Positions 1 through 9,449 of a stretch of DNA of 64,000 nucleotides are shown here, in pieces; position 1 is the stretch's first letter, and each line of letters opens with the position of its first letter. A program made the translations under genes and the position numbers. The notes under the pieces were generated by a model. That model was given only the letters and a program-made list of their open reading frames with translations, did no database searches and was not told the DNA's origin. Origin of the DNA: Methylomarinum sp. Ch1-1 (GTDB lineage Bacteria; Pseudomonadota; Gammaproteobacteria; Methylococcales; Methylomonadaceae); assembly GCF_030717995.2 (NCBI RefSeq), contig NZ_CP157743.1:3188501-3252500 (forward strand), given 5' to 3'.

Positions 1-1919
1 TCTTGTTCCTCTCGTTGAAAAAATTGTCGCACATCGGCGATATCTCGAGTTCTTTTCATGGCTGGCACGCTGTCCAAAAACATTTGTCCGTAGGCGCGCT
101 TCAATAGACGCGGATCACAGACCATCAGTACGCCTTTGTCGTTGACATCGCGGATCAATCGCCCGACCCCCTGCCTCAGGGCGATTACCGCCGCCGGCAA
201 CTGGTGTTCGAAAAAAGGATTGCGCCCTTGTTTTTCCATCGCGTTCAGACGCGCTTTCAGCACCGGGTCGCCTGGCGAGGCGAACGGCAGTTTATCGATG
301 ATGACGCAGGACAAGGCGTCGCCGCGCACATCCACCCCCTCCCAGAAACTGGCGGTCGCCAGCAGGATAGCATTGCCCTGCTGCTTGAATTCCTCCAGCA
401 GCGCCGATTTGGATCGCCTGCCTTGCACTAGCAGCGGATATTCCAATCGGTCTTCCAGCAATTGCGCCGCTCGCTGCAGGGCCCGATGACTGGTGAACAA
501 AAAGAACGCCCGCCCCCGGCTCGCTTCCAGCACTGGCACGACGAATTCGATGATCTTGTCGGTATAATCCGGTTGAGTCGGTTTCGGCAAGCCCCTAGGA
601 TGATAAAACAACGATTGATTGGGGTAATCGAATGGGCTTTCCCAGCTATGGGTTGCGGCATCGAACAAACCGAGGTTTTTGCTGAAATGGACAAAATTGT
701 TGGCGACGCTGAGAGTCGCAGAGGTGAAGATCCATGTCGCCTGATGATGCTGCATAAACGACTTGAATTCCTTGGCGATATCCAGCGGCGTCCGGCTCAG
801 CGTGAAACTCTTGCTATGGGTCTCATACCACTTGATCCATTCGCCATGGGTGTCGTTGATAATGCTGTCCAGTTGCGCCTCATAGGTCTCCGCGCGTTCA
901 AAACAGGATTCCAGACCCTTGCTGCGCACCGAGGCGATTTCCAACTGGTCGGTCAGCCTTTGCAGTTGTTCATGCACGGCGTTCAACGCGCCGGAAATTT
1001 TCGGATTATTCTCGATTTCCTTCCATTCTCCGCGCCGCAATTCCAAGCCGAATGCCAAGCGCAAATCCTTGACATCCAGTTGCAAGTCTTCGCATGCCTG
1101 GCGTAAATCCGGCATATCCTTGGCGTCACTGAGGTATTCGCTGAGCGTATCGGTCGCCAGGTCGTTGAGCTGCTTCCCCCCCAGGGACGTACCGAGGAAA
1201 TTGGAGGCGGTATCGGCCAGTTGGTGCGCCTCGTCGATGATAACAACCTCTACATTGGGCAATAATTCGCCAAAACCGGTTTCTCGAATCGACCAATCGG
1301 CGCATAACAGATGGTGATTGACGACGATAATATCGGATTCCTGGGCCCGCTTACGCGCCTTGACCAGAAAGCAATCGGCATAATCCGGGCAATCCTGTCC
1401 CAGGCAATTATCGACGGTCGAGGTGGCATTGAACCAGACCGGATCGCCTTCTTTAACGTCGCTGATTTCGGAAATATCGCCGACTTTGGTCCGTTTCGAC
1501 CAGGACTTGATCTGCGCCAGCGCCGCCGCATCCTCTTTGTGATGACCAAATGAGGAATTCAGTGCATTATCAAGACGATAAATGCATAGATAATTGGCTC
1601 TGCCTTTTAACAAGGCGGCCTTGAACGGCGTTTTTTTCAGCGCCTTCCGTATCAGCGGCAAATCCTTGTTGAATAACTGATCCTGCAGATTTTTGGTGCC
1701 GGTAGAAACAATGACTTTTTTACCCGATAAAATAGCGGGAAGTAAATAGGCAAAAGTTTTACCGGTGCCAGTGCCGGCTTCGGCTATTAAATTCTGTTCC
1801 TCGGCTATGGCCGAGGCAATCGCCTCTGCCATTTCAAGCTGTGCCGAACGGGGCCTATAACCTGAAATCACCGAAGCCAAGGCCCCATCACTGGCGAAAA
1901 TTTGCTCGAACTCTGTCAC
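1..1919 (-). CDS. DinG/YoaA-family ATP-dependent DNA helicase (3' end cut by window)
   Basis: Superfamily 2, XPD/DinG-like 5'-3' DNA helicase; family members unwind forked or R-loop DNA during repair. Translating the minus strand from a GTG at 1919 gives one open frame to the window edge. It shows Walker A (EAGTGTGKT) about 45 residues in, a Walker B/DEAH box (IIDEAH) and, between them, the four-cysteine Fe-S region (a Cys in ANYLC, then CLGQDCPDYADC). The C-terminal helicase half contains the ASFWEGVDVRG and ALRQGVGRLIR motifs. The GTG start is chosen because no ATG lies upstream in frame and the Walker A spacing fits the family. The frame is still open at base 1, so the last residues are missing. 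YoaA rather than DinG proper is likely from length and Fe-S layout, but this was not tested. Confidence 0.88.
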   Translation of the reverse strand, partial: MTEFEQIFASDGALASVISGYRPRSAQLEMAEAIASAIAEEQNLIAEAGTGTGKTFAYLLPAILSGKKVIVSTGTKNLQDQLFNKDLPLIRKALKKTPFKAALLKGRANYLCIYRLDNALNSSFGHHKEDAAALAQIKSWSKRTKVGDISEISDVKEGDPVWFNATSTVDNCLGQDCPDYADCFLVKARKRAQESDIIVVNHHLLCADWSIRETGFGELLPNVEVVIIDEAHQLADTASNFLGTSLGGKQLNDLATDTLSEYLSDAKDMPDLRQACEDLQLDVKDLRLAFGLELRRGEWKEIENNPKISGALNAVHEQLQRLTDQLEIASVRSKGLESCFERAETYEAQLDSIINDTHGEWIKWYETHSKSFTLSRTPLDIAKEFKSFMQHHQATWIFTSATLSVANNFVHFSKNLGLFDAATHSWESPFDYPNQSLFYHPRGLPKPTQPDYTDKIIEFVVPVLEASRGRAFFLFTSHRALQRAAQLLEDRLEYPLLVQGRRSKSALLEEFKQQGNAILLATASFWEGVDVRGDALSCVIIDKLPFASPGDPVLKARLNAMEKQGRNPFFEHQLPAAVIALRQGVGRLIRDVNDKGVLMVCDPRLLKRAYGQMFLDSVPAMKRTRDIADVRQFFQREEQ

Positions 1920-1972
1920 TGCAACATCAAAACCTAAAAAAGCCGCTTAGCCTAACATGGCAAATATTTACG

Positions 1973-2551
1973 TCAAGGGCTAACGAAACTTTCTGCCTTT
2001 ATTTTGGCTTCCTTTGCGCCATGATAATTTTGCTGCATTTTCCGCGCTTCACTGATTAACAACCAGCTTTTTCTTTTTAATGCGCTATCGCCCGCAGCCA
2101 GCAAGGCCGCTTTCTTGGCTAAGTCCTCGGCCAGTCTTGGCTTTTCCTGTTTCATCCTGATTTCGGCTAATTTATAAGTCAGTGTCGGATTTCTGGGGTC
2201 TATTCTTAACGCCCGTTCCAGGCCGGCGACAGCCGATTCCAAATCACCGGAACGGCTGCTTCGATCCGATTCCGCCACTAAGGCGATGACAGCGGGCGAC
2301 ATGGATGGCGCACGATAAGCCGGTTTAGAGGTCGGCAAAGAGGCGGCCTGCTCCTTCTGTTGCAATACTTCCCTATCTTCAGAAGACGGCGTATCGACAC
2401 CTGTCGCCGAATATGAACGCCCTGTTTCCGATTCGTAAGGATTCGTCACCCGCTTGCCGTATACCGGCGCAGGAGGTTGGTAACCGTAAAACTCGCTACA
2501 AGCTTGCAGCAAACAAAAAGGGAGCGCAAGGATGAGTTTATAATGTTTCAT
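1973..2551 (-). CDS. TPR-containing lipoprotein
   Basis: 192-residue exported protein. The N-terminus has a basic and hydrophobic signal ending in a lipobox (LLQAC, Cys at about residue 18), so it is probably lipid-anchored in the cell envelope. A proline-rich, low-complexity segment follows to about residue 85, then a helical part with a tetratricopeptide-like repeat (DLESAVAGLERALRIDPRNP) that continues to the C-terminus. TPRs mediate protein-protein contacts, so a scaffold or assembly role is plausible, but no partner is evident. It lies just downstream of the helicase start, in the same direction. No specific family was recognised beyond lipoprotein plus TPR. Confidence 0.7.
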   Translation of the reverse strand: MKHYKLILALPFCLLQACSEFYGYQPPAPVYGKRVTNPYESETGRSYSATGVDTPSSEDREVLQQKEQAASLPTSKPAYRAPSMSPAVIALVAESDRSSRSGDLESAVAGLERALRIDPRNPTLTYKLAEIRMKQEKPRLAEDLAKKAALLAAGDSALKRKSWLLISEARKMQQNYHGAKEAKIKAESFVSP

Positions 2552-2763
2552 ACGGGCTTATGTCTTATGAGTGGTAACGCCGCGCCCTATCAGGCGCCGG
2601 CCAGCTAATTTCGCCCCTATGATCAACACGGCACAATCTATTCGAAAGATGACGGTGTCTGTTACAAGCTTCGCCTGAGCCTATAAGAGCGCCGAACTTC
2701 ATTATATCAAACCGATCCACAACGGCATGAATTATACGACAAGGCCAGCAACATCAATTTGGC

Positions 2764-3210
2764 TCAGCAATTCTCAGTTTGAGCGTTTTAGTGGTGTTTA
2801 GGGCCTAGGGTTGTGTTTGGCGAGCATGTCGGTGGCAAGCCCCCAAGGATGGGTTTACCCAGCACCTAAATTCCCAGAAATTCCCACTTTGGCGTTCAAA
2901 AAGGGCATGGGGTGTGTTTGGCGAGGATGTCGGCAGCAAGGATGCTGCCGTCAAGCCCCCAGGGATGGGTTTACGGCGCTCCTCGACAGACACACCCCAT
3001 GCCCTAAACACCGCAAAAATACTCAAACTGATGATATGGGAATTGCTGCTAAATTCCATGGCTACTGGACTATATTTTACATTCCAGGATAATTTAGGTG
3101 CTGGGTGAACTTCGTTCCTCGCCAAACACAACCCCAGGCCCTCTTTGCTGTCCAAATTGAGAATTGCTGAATTTGGTTAATAAAGAAACGCTCAAACTGA
3201 GAATTACTGC
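2764..3210. repeat. Nested inverted-repeat element (MITE-like)
   Basis: The gap between the lipoprotein and smr genes is filled by concentric inverted repeats. The outermost is a perfect 20-bp pair at 2769-2788 and 3186-3205. Inside it is a 25-bp pair at 2798-2822 and about 3118-3142 (one mismatch), then a 16-bp pair at 2857-2872 and 3091-3106 (acccagcacctaaatt and its complement). Innermost is a 15-bp pair at about 2906-2920 and 2991-3005 flanking a further short palindrome. No convincing gene lies inside. The 16-bp motif recurs around the group II intron locus at 60.2 and 62.6 kb, so it belongs to a dispersed family. The right end touches the smr stop codon, so it may also act as that gene's terminator. 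Confidence 0.7.
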
Positions 3211-3803
3211 TACAAAGCCTTGCCCAACCTGGCGGCATGACGCTCTCTGTTTTCCATTCTCTTCTGTTCGCTCTTCCGTAACATCACATAAACAGCGGCA
3301 CTGCCGCCGTGATGTTTCAGCGCGGTATGAAAAACCTGGACGTTTTTTAATTCCGGCAACCACTGAGCCAAGTAGCTTTTTAGCAAATGACCGCCCTGAC
3401 CATGACCGAAAAAAACTAACACGCTACGAACATTCATTTCCTGACAGTCATCGACAAACTGCACGAGCTCGTCTCGCGCCTGCTGAGGCGTTTTGCGGTT
3501 CAAATTCAATGTCGCTTCCTGAGGATATTTGCCGGTACGCAGATTTTTAAAAACGCCGCTTTGAATACCGTCACGCTTAAAACATAACCAGTCATCGGCG
3601 GTTAATTTTTTTCTCAGCACCAGCGACAACGGACACTCCGTTTCATCTCGATCAAAAGCCGCGCACTCTCTTCTGTACTGTTGCCCGGGATTTTCAGCAA
3701 CGACTTTTTTCATTGCAACCCTGGCATCGCGATGAATCGGCCGCACACCTTCCATTTCCTTGCTAAACAGCTCCACATCATTATTTATTGCTGAAGTCTT
3801 CAT
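3210..3803 (-). CDS. Smr-domain protein (SmrA/YdaL-like)
   Basis: Small MutS-related (Smr) domain protein of 197 residues. The C-terminal half carries the Smr signature: hydrophobic strand SVLVFFGHGQGG, helix LKSYLAQWLPEL, then FHTALKHHGGSAAVYVMLRK, which matches the GxGxH/GGxGA-type core of Smr endonucleases. The N-terminal half (about 1-100) is the charged region typical of proteobacterial SmrA proteins. The ATG at 3803 is preferred over the upstream GTG at 3812 because a strong ribosome-binding site (aggtgag) sits 5 bases before the ATG. Smr proteins cleave nucleic acids; the substrate here is unknown. The leader is nearly identical to that of the SDR gene at 5553. Confidence 0.8.
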   Translation of the reverse strand: MKTSAINNDVELFSKEMEGVRPIHRDARVAMKKVVAENPGQQYRRECAAFDRDETECPLSLVLRKKLTADDWLCFKRDGIQSGVFKNLRTGKYPQEATLNLNRKTPQQARDELVQFVDDCQEMNVRSVLVFFGHGQGGHLLKSYLAQWLPELKNVQVFHTALKHHGGSAAVYVMLRKSEQKRMENRERHAARLGKAL

Positions 3804-4028
3804 CGCTCTCACCTATCTGACACGCCCAAACGAACACACTGTTTGCAAGACAGCGAAAACCCAGTATAAGTTTCCTAACTCTTATCCGATCAAAAACGTC
3901 CCCTAGAAAAACATTAATTAAATCACAGAGCTCATCAAGATTTGCTCGGCCTGCACCAAAGTACAATAGATTTTTGCTGAGCGCCGATGTAACTTGGATT
4001 TTCAGCCCCATCGGAGAGGAGAGTCATC

Positions 4029-4277
4029 ATGAATGAGCTAAATCACAACGATATCGATTATGAGCATATGGATGATCTGCCGTTAGCCGATCACATCGAA
4101 TGGAGTCTATACAAAGCGAACGAGATTCTTCCAGCGGATTTCGACTTCGAGTCGCATCATTGGCAGGCTGATAACAAAAACCACTACGCCCTTCCTCAGC
4201 AGGGCTCCCTCATTAAAAAACACCTTCTTGGGCGGGGCGGGTTATTTAACCCGCCCCGAACGTTTAACTTACTCTAA
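4029..4277 (+). CDS. Small hypothetical protein
   Basis: 82-residue acidic ORF with a good ribosome-binding site (ggagaggag, 9 bases before the ATG). The N-terminal 65 residues are rich in Asp, Glu and His (for example DIDYEHMDDLPLADHIEW) and look like a real small cytosolic protein. The last 15 codons run through a strong GC-rich hairpin (4234-4260) that resembles the gene's own terminator, so the annotated C-terminus may be longer than the ancestral one. No family recognised. It is divergent from smr and followed by repeat-filled DNA. Confidence 0.5.
   Translation: MNELNHNDIDYEHMDDLPLADHIEWSLYKANEILPADFDFESHHWQADNKNHYALPQQGSLIKKHLLGRGGLFNPPRTFNLL
4230..4264 (+). terminator. Rho-independent terminator-like hairpin
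   Basis: Perfect GC-rich stem (cggggcgggtta and its complement) with a minimal loop, followed by aacgttt. It overlaps the end of the small ORF at 4029-4277 rather than lying after it. Confidence 0.55.
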
Positions 4278-4339
4278 TCACGGTTGAATCGTTCAGGACC
4301 TCGTTGACCTGCATTTCGCATAGCGATGCGGACTACTTG

Positions 4340-4790
4340 CTTTTCGCGCCGAGGGCGGCGCTCCTACGCAAAGCACCGTCTTGCCTTCGGATGTGTCGAA
4401 CACCGTGAAGCGCATCAAAACCGGTGCGCTTCCTATCGCCAGCACACCCTACCCTACCCTACCCGCACCGGTAGGGCGGATCAAGCGTAGCGGATCCGCC
4501 AACGTAGGGCGGCTTCGCGAAGCAAGCCGCCAAAAACCGTCGCCGGAGGCAAAATTGGGGTCATTGTGGTATCCGGGCGCATTACCTGGCGGCGAATCAC
4601 CCTACGGTTGCATGCCAATGTAGCCTTGCCTTCGGATGTGTCGAACAGCGTGAAGCGCATCGAAACAAGGTGCTCTTCCTACCATCAGCACACCCACATC
4701 CGTGAGATGGATCTCGCACAGCGGATCCCCCTGGCGTATTTGTTGTTAAATTCTGTTTTGCCACTCATTCATTTACTGAGGTAGCCCTGC
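4340..4790. repeat. Intergenic repeat cluster (REP-like units)
   Basis: Contains two diverged copies of a roughly 70-bp unit (4380-4447 and 4625-4694), each starting ttgccttcggatgtgtcgaa and ending cagcacaccc. Four cctac repeats follow the first copy at about 4448-4467. Palindromic stretches include gcggatc/gatccgc and ggcggctt/aagccgcc. The phrase gagggcggcgctcctac at 4352-4370 recurs in altered form at about 17934-17953. No gene is supported in this gap. Confidence 0.6.
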
Positions 4791-4857
4791 CTTCCTCAGA
4801 TCAATCAAACCACTGTTGAGCGATTTCGGCCAAAATGAAAATATGGACTGACTGCGG

Positions 4858-5553
4858 TCACCAAGGCAAGGCCGCGCCATCGTAGTTGAGAAAACTGCCG
4901 CTTTGGGAAATATCAAACACATCGATTTGCTTCATCATTCCGGCCACACTGGTTTCGGCGTCGATTAATGCATCAGGCCCACCCATGTCGGTTTTAACCC
5001 AGCCCGGATGAAAAATTAATACGCCGATACCGGCGGAACGCAAATCGATGGCCAGGCTCTTCATCGCCGCGTTCAGAGCCGCCTTGCTGGACCGATACAA
5101 CAAGCTGCCGCCGCTGTTGTTATCGGCAATACTGCCCATCAAGCTGCTCACCGCGACAATCAATGGCTTGGCGCGACGACGCAAATGCGGAGTAAAAGCC
5201 TCGGCGACCTTCACCGCTCCAAGCACATTGGTTTCCAGCGTAGTGCGCCAGGCCTGATAATCCAGACGGCCATAGCCGTGTCCCCTACAATCCCCATAAT
5301 AAGCGGCATTGGCGATTAGCTGATCGATCGCGGTATCCGCCAGCTGTTCCGCCAAGCAATCGATAGTGGCGTGATCGCAAACATCTAGTCGATAAATCTG
5401 GACATTCGCGTTGTCGCTGGCAAGCCGCTTCAATGCGGAGGCCTGCTCCGGCCCGCGACAACAGGCGATCACCCGCCAGCCTGCCCGCGCATATTGCCGG
5501 CAAAATTCCAGCCCCAATCCGCGGTTGGTTCCAGTCACTAACACCGTGTTCAT
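4858..5553 (-). CDS. Short-chain dehydrogenase/reductase
   Basis: Classical SDR of 231 residues: Rossmann nucleotide-binding motif TGTNRGLG at residues 7-14, NAA motif (LIANAAY), catalytic Ser in VAVSSLMGS and the YxxxK pair in YRSSKAALN, then HPGWVKTDMGG, where many SDRs carry the PG motif. It therefore probably reduces or oxidises a small carbonyl/alcohol with NAD(P)H in the cytosol; the substrate cannot be read from sequence. Its closest style is the C-factor/sniffer-like subgroup. Start: the ATG at 5553 has aggtgag 5 bases upstream; a GTG at 5562 lies inside that site and is rejected. Confidence 0.85.
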   Translation of the reverse strand: MNTVLVTGTNRGLGLEFCRQYARAGWRVIACCRGPEQASALKRLASDNANVQIYRLDVCDHATIDCLAEQLADTAIDQLIANAAYYGDCRGHGYGRLDYQAWRTTLETNVLGAVKVAEAFTPHLRRRAKPLIVAVSSLMGSIADNNSGGSLLYRSSKAALNAAMKSLAIDLRSAGIGVLIFHPGWVKTDMGGPDALIDAETSVAGMMKQIDVFDISQSGSFLNYDGAALPW

Positions 5554-5617
5554 AGCTCTCACCTATAGACTTGCTGCAATACCCTATCCCTGTCGCTGAA
5601 GCTTTATCGTAACAGGG

Positions 5618-7198
5618 CTATAATTCCCGAGTGGCGTTGAATTGAATATCGGGCCATCGCTCTTCGGTCAACTGCAGATTAACCCGGCTGTTGGCCAGAT
5701 AGACCAGATATCCGCCACCGTCTTCGGCCAGATTATCGTACGCCTTCCTCTTAAACTCTTCCAGCTTGGCCGGGTCATCGGCGCTGACCCAACGCACGGT
5801 GTTGATGCCTATTGCATCATAGACACATTCCACATTGTATTCGGTTTTCAGCCTATGCGCGGTCACATCGAACTGCAACACCCCGACCGCACCTAAGATC
5901 AGGTCGTTGTTTTTCAATGGTTTGAAAAGCTGCGTGGCGCCCTCTTCGGTCAACTGGGTGAGGCCTTTTTGCAAAGCCTTGGAACGCAACGGGTCCTTCA
6001 GTACCACACGACGGAACAATTCCGGGGCAAAATAAGGAATACCGCCAAATTTTAATTTTCCCCCCTGGGTGAAGGTATCGCCGACCTGGATCGTGCCATG
6101 GTTATGCAAGCCGATGATATCGCCGGGATAGGCCTCCTCGACGTTTTTACGGCTATCTGCCTGGAAGGTGATCGCGTTTCCTACCTGAATGTTCTTGCCG
6201 ATACGGACATGATTGATCTTCATCCCCTTATCGAACTTTCCGGAACAAATTCTCATGAAGGCGATTCGGTCGCGGTGGGCAGGATCCATGTTGGCTTGAA
6301 TTTTGAACACGAAGCCGCTGAATTTTCCTTCATCCGGCGCCACATCCCGCTGCTCGGCCTGTCTCGGTTTAGGCGCCGGGGCATATTCAGCGAACGCATC
6401 CAGCAATTCAATAATGCCGAAATTGTTGATCGCCGAGCCGAAAAACACCGGCGTCAACTGTCCCGACAAATAGTCTTCCAGGTTGAACTCATGGCTAGCG
6501 CCTTTAACCAGCTCAATCTCTTCACGCAGTTCCTCGGCCTGGTCTTTCAACACCTCATCCAATTTTGGGTTGTCCAGGCCCTTGATGACTTCGGCTTCGG
6601 CTATTTTGCCTTCATGGTGGGGACTGAATAACAAAACTTCATCTTTATATAGATGATAAACGCCCTTGAATCGCTTGCCCATGCCGATAGGCCAGGTCAT
6701 CGGTGCGCAATTGATTTTCAGCACGCTCTCGACCTCGTCGAGCAACTCGATCGGCTCACGCCCCTCGCGGTCCAGCTTGTTGATAAAGGTCAATATCGGC
6801 GTCGTGCGCAAGCGACACACTTCCATCAACTTAATGGTTCGAGCCTCGACACCCTTGGCGACATCGATTACCATCAACGCCGAGTCGACGGCGGTCAACG
6901 TACGATAAGTATCTTCCGAAAAATCCTCATGCCCAGGCGTGTCGAGCAAGTTGAGTATGCAGTCCTTGTGTTCGAACTGCATCACCGAGGTCGTCACGGA
7001 AATGCCCCGCTCTTTTTCCATTTCCATCCAGTCCGACGTCGCATGGCGGGCCGCTTTACGCCCCTTCACCGAGCCGGCCAGCTGTATCGCGCCGCCGAAC
7101 AGCAGCAATTTTTCGGTAATGGTGGTTTTACCGGCATCGGGGTGCGAAATGATCGCGAAAGTCCTGCGCCTGTTGATTTCTGTGGATAATGCTGACAT
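5618..7198 (-). CDS. prfC: Peptide chain release factor 3
   Basis: RF3, the translational GTPase that recycles RF1/RF2 from the ribosome after termination. 526 residues, the usual family length. G1 ([10 protein letters not shown]), G3 (DTPGHEDF) and G4 (NKLDR) motifs are intact near the N-terminus, followed by the beta-barrel and C-terminal domains ([19 protein letters not shown] is characteristic). The ATG at 7198 gives the canonical start ([20 protein letters not shown]); an upstream TTG at 7216 would add six atypical residues. It is co-oriented with galE upstream, with a short gap. Confidence 0.97.
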   Translation of the reverse strand: MSALSTEINRRRTFAIISHPDAGKTTITEKLLLFGGAIQLAGSVKGRKAARHATSDWMEMEKERGISVTTSVMQFEHKDCILNLLDTPGHEDFSEDTYRTLTAVDSALMVIDVAKGVEARTIKLMEVCRLRTTPILTFINKLDREGREPIELLDEVESVLKINCAPMTWPIGMGKRFKGVYHLYKDEVLLFSPHHEGKIAEAEVIKGLDNPKLDEVLKDQAEELREEIELVKGASHEFNLEDYLSGQLTPVFFGSAINNFGIIELLDAFAEYAPAPKPRQAEQRDVAPDEGKFSGFVFKIQANMDPAHRDRIAFMRICSGKFDKGMKINHVRIGKNIQVGNAITFQADSRKNVEEAYPGDIIGLHNHGTIQVGDTFTQGGKLKFGGIPYFAPELFRRVVLKDPLRSKALQKGLTQLTEEGATQLFKPLKNNDLILGAVGVLQFDVTAHRLKTEYNVECVYDAIGINTVRWVSADDPAKLEEFKRKAYDNLAEDGGGYLVYLANSRVNLQLTEERWPDIQFNATREL

Positions 7199-7254
7199 GC
7201 GTGTATGAGGATACAATAAAACCTGTCATTATAACGTAATTTTCGGTCCCGTTC

Positions 7255-8301
7255 TTATTCGTATCCACGCGGATTGCTTTTCTGCCAACGCCAGGTATCG
7301 GCCATCATATCCCGCAAGTTTTTCTCCGCTTGCCAATGCAACCTCGTAGCGGCCAACTGGGGGTTGGCGTAACATTCGGCGATATCGCCGGCGCGCCTAG
7401 GCGCTATCTTGTAATTGATTTTTCGCCCGGTCACTTCGCTAAAAGCGTGGATCATATCCAGTACGCTATAACCGTTACCGGTGCCCAAGTTGAAGGGTTC
7501 GCAGACGGCTTCCGTCTTCTCCGTCGCCACCAGGAAGTCCAGCGCCTTGACATGGCCCTTAGCCAGATCAACGACATGGATGTAGTCTCTGACGCCGGTA
7601 CCGTCTTTAGTCGGATAATCATTGCCGAATACCGATAGTACCTCCAACTTGCCGATGGCGACCTGGGATAAATAAGGCATCAAATTATTCGGAATACCGT
7701 TCGGATCTTCTCCGATCAGACCGCTATGATGGGCGCCAACCGGATTGAAATAACGCAAGATGGCGATTTTCCAGGGATGCTCGACGGCATTCAATTCGTC
7801 GGACTGGGCGATATCGCGCAGAATTTCCTCGATGAACAATTTGCTTCTGCCGTAAGGGTTGGTGGCCTGCAATGGAAAGCCCTCCATGATCGGCACGCTG
7901 TCGGGATCACCGTATACGGTCGCCGAAGAACTGAACACCAGCTTATTGACATGATGCTCCTTCATCACCTCGACCAGAATCAAGGTCGAGTTGATATTAT
8001 TGTCATAATAACTGACCGGTTGCTGACAGGACTCGCCGACGGCCTTGAATCCGGCGAAATGAATCACCGCCGTAATATCGTGGGCCTGAAAAATGGACTG
8101 TAATTTGGCTCTATCCCTGACGTCGACCTGATAAAAAACGACGTCTTGGCCAGTAATCGTCTTGATGCGATTGATCGCCTCGACTTTGCTGTTGGATAAA
8201 TTGTCGACAATGACGACCTTAAACCCCGCCCCTAACAGCTCCACGCAAGCATGACTGCCGATATAGCCGGCGCCTCCGGTCACTAAGATTGTTTTACTCA
8301 T
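7255..8301 (-). CDS. galE: UDP-glucose 4-epimerase
   Basis: Extended-SDR epimerase that interconverts UDP-glucose and UDP-galactose for the Leloir pathway and for exopolysaccharide or LPS precursors. 348 residues, family length. NAD-binding GGAGYIGS near residue 8, catalytic Ser-Ala-Thr context (FSSSATVYGD), YGRSK active site, then YFNPVGAHHSGLIGEDPNGIPNN and the C-terminal GTGNGYSV region are all intact. It is followed by prfC on the same strand; no other sugar-nucleotide genes are adjacent. The start ATG follows a weak ribosome-binding site. Confidence 0.96.
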   Translation of the reverse strand: MSKTILVTGGAGYIGSHACVELLGAGFKVVIVDNLSNSKVEAINRIKTITGQDVVFYQVDVRDRAKLQSIFQAHDITAVIHFAGFKAVGESCQQPVSYYDNNINSTLILVEVMKEHHVNKLVFSSSATVYGDPDSVPIMEGFPLQATNPYGRSKLFIEEILRDIAQSDELNAVEHPWKIAILRYFNPVGAHHSGLIGEDPNGIPNNLMPYLSQVAIGKLEVLSVFGNDYPTKDGTGVRDYIHVVDLAKGHVKALDFLVATEKTEAVCEPFNLGTGNGYSVLDMIHAFSEVTGRKINYKIAPRRAGDIAECYANPQLAATRLHWQAEKNLRDMMADTWRWQKSNPRGYE

Positions 8302-8381
8302 TAACTAAAGACTATGCAGAAAAATATAACGTTAGAAAAGCACCGCCAGCATTGACGACGAAACTGGGCGACTGCACCGGT

Positions 8382-9233
8382 TCAGTCAAAACAAATCTTT
8401 TTGACATCGTCATACCAGCCGTCCTCCCAGGACTCGCTGTTATCCGACCACCATACCATACCGTCGGCGTATTTTTTGACGAACAGGCATTGCCGCCTAA
8501 TTAAATCGGCAGGCAGAATTTCGCGACTGACGTTGTTGGCTGATAAGCCGCGTTGCCAGAGTATCGGATAAACCGGCTTGGCAAACGTCTTTGCAATATA
8601 CAATTGCGTGCTCATCGTATAGAACAAATGCTCTGAATCGCCGTATTGAACAAAAAAAACCGGATAGAGACTGTCGGATTCCAGCAGTACCGGAGATAGC
8701 TCGGATAAAATACTCTGATAATCGCGCATACGGATATCAGGTTTTTGCAATGCAAACCAGGGAGAATAAGGCATGCCGAAATAACCAAGATTGACTTCCG
8801 GAGCCACTTCGTGCGCCCATTTCAGTATCTGCAGATACCATTTGACATGAAGCTGATTGGCTTCAGAATCGCCAGCCGAGGTTATTTTCCAGCTGTCTAT
8901 TTTGAGTATCAGCCTTTTCTTACTGCGCTGTTTTAACAATAATTCCTTGACCTTGAACTCATCGGGAGGGCGACCGGCATTGTCGCCTTCCCCTAACAAT
9001 TGATCTTCATACAGTATCGTCACCGGATATCCCAGCCAGGGATAAATTTTACCGCGATACTGACTGCCGTCGAGCAGCTTAAAAGCTTCGGCTTGACCCG
9101 CAGAAGAAGGATTCAGAGTGAGGTCTCGATTAATCTTGTCGACGAGGTCATTCTCTACCCCCTTTTTTATTGCAAACCATAAGGGTATTGCTAGAAGCAA
9201 CATACCCAAAAGAAAAACGCCTTTCTTTATCAT
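8382..9233 (-). CDS. Membrane-anchored protein, possibly hyaluronidase-like (GH56) fold
   Basis: 283-residue protein with one N-terminal transmembrane segment (about residues 5-23) and the rest presumably periplasmic. No family was recognised outright. Several stretches in order recall the GH56 hyaluronidase barrel: GYFGMPYSPW (compare the Gly-Tyr/Phe-x-Pro motif), SDSLYPVFFV (compare ALFPSVYL), a helix before KPVYPILW (compare PVYVFTR) and DGMVWWSDN near the C-terminus (compare GVILWGD). The strand expected to carry the catalytic Asp-x-Glu reads LKIDSWK, so the catalytic Glu is not apparent. The match is by eye and weak: a TIM-barrel relative, perhaps non-catalytic, is the most that can be said. 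It lies between galE and the AMIN-barrel gene on the same strand. Confidence 0.4.
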   Translation of the reverse strand: MIKKGVFLLGMLLLAIPLWFAIKKGVENDLVDKINRDLTLNPSSAGQAEAFKLLDGSQYRGKIYPWLGYPVTILYEDQLLGEGDNAGRPPDEFKVKELLLKQRSKKRLILKIDSWKITSAGDSEANQLHVKWYLQILKWAHEVAPEVNLGYFGMPYSPWFALQKPDIRMRDYQSILSELSPVLLESDSLYPVFFVQYGDSEHLFYTMSTQLYIAKTFAKPVYPILWQRGLSANNVSREILPADLIRRQCLFVKKYADGMVWWSDNSESWEDGWYDDVKKICFD

Positions 9234-9449
9234 GACCCGCCCGTTATCGATGTCACCTAGGCAATTTATTCAACATATATGACCGACAATAAAGCCGTAA
9301 AAATGCTGAATAGCTGCCATGCGGAAATAGCCTCATATAAAAGCAAGCAATATTCGTTCTCATTAAACTATCCCTTTATTTTATAAAGAAAAATATTTTT
9401 CCCAGATAAAAATATTGCGCCAAGTGTCAAATATTCCGACAACAAGCCA

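Noticed and set aside
136-1553. Several plus-strand ORFs of up to 214 codons opposite the helicase
   Set aside because: They are antisense shadows of a long, motif-rich minus-strand helicase frame that starts at GTG 1919.
3781-4011. 76-codon minus-strand ORF upstream of smr
   Set aside because: It overlaps the smr start and its ribosome-binding site, has no ribosome-binding site of its own and no recognisable features.
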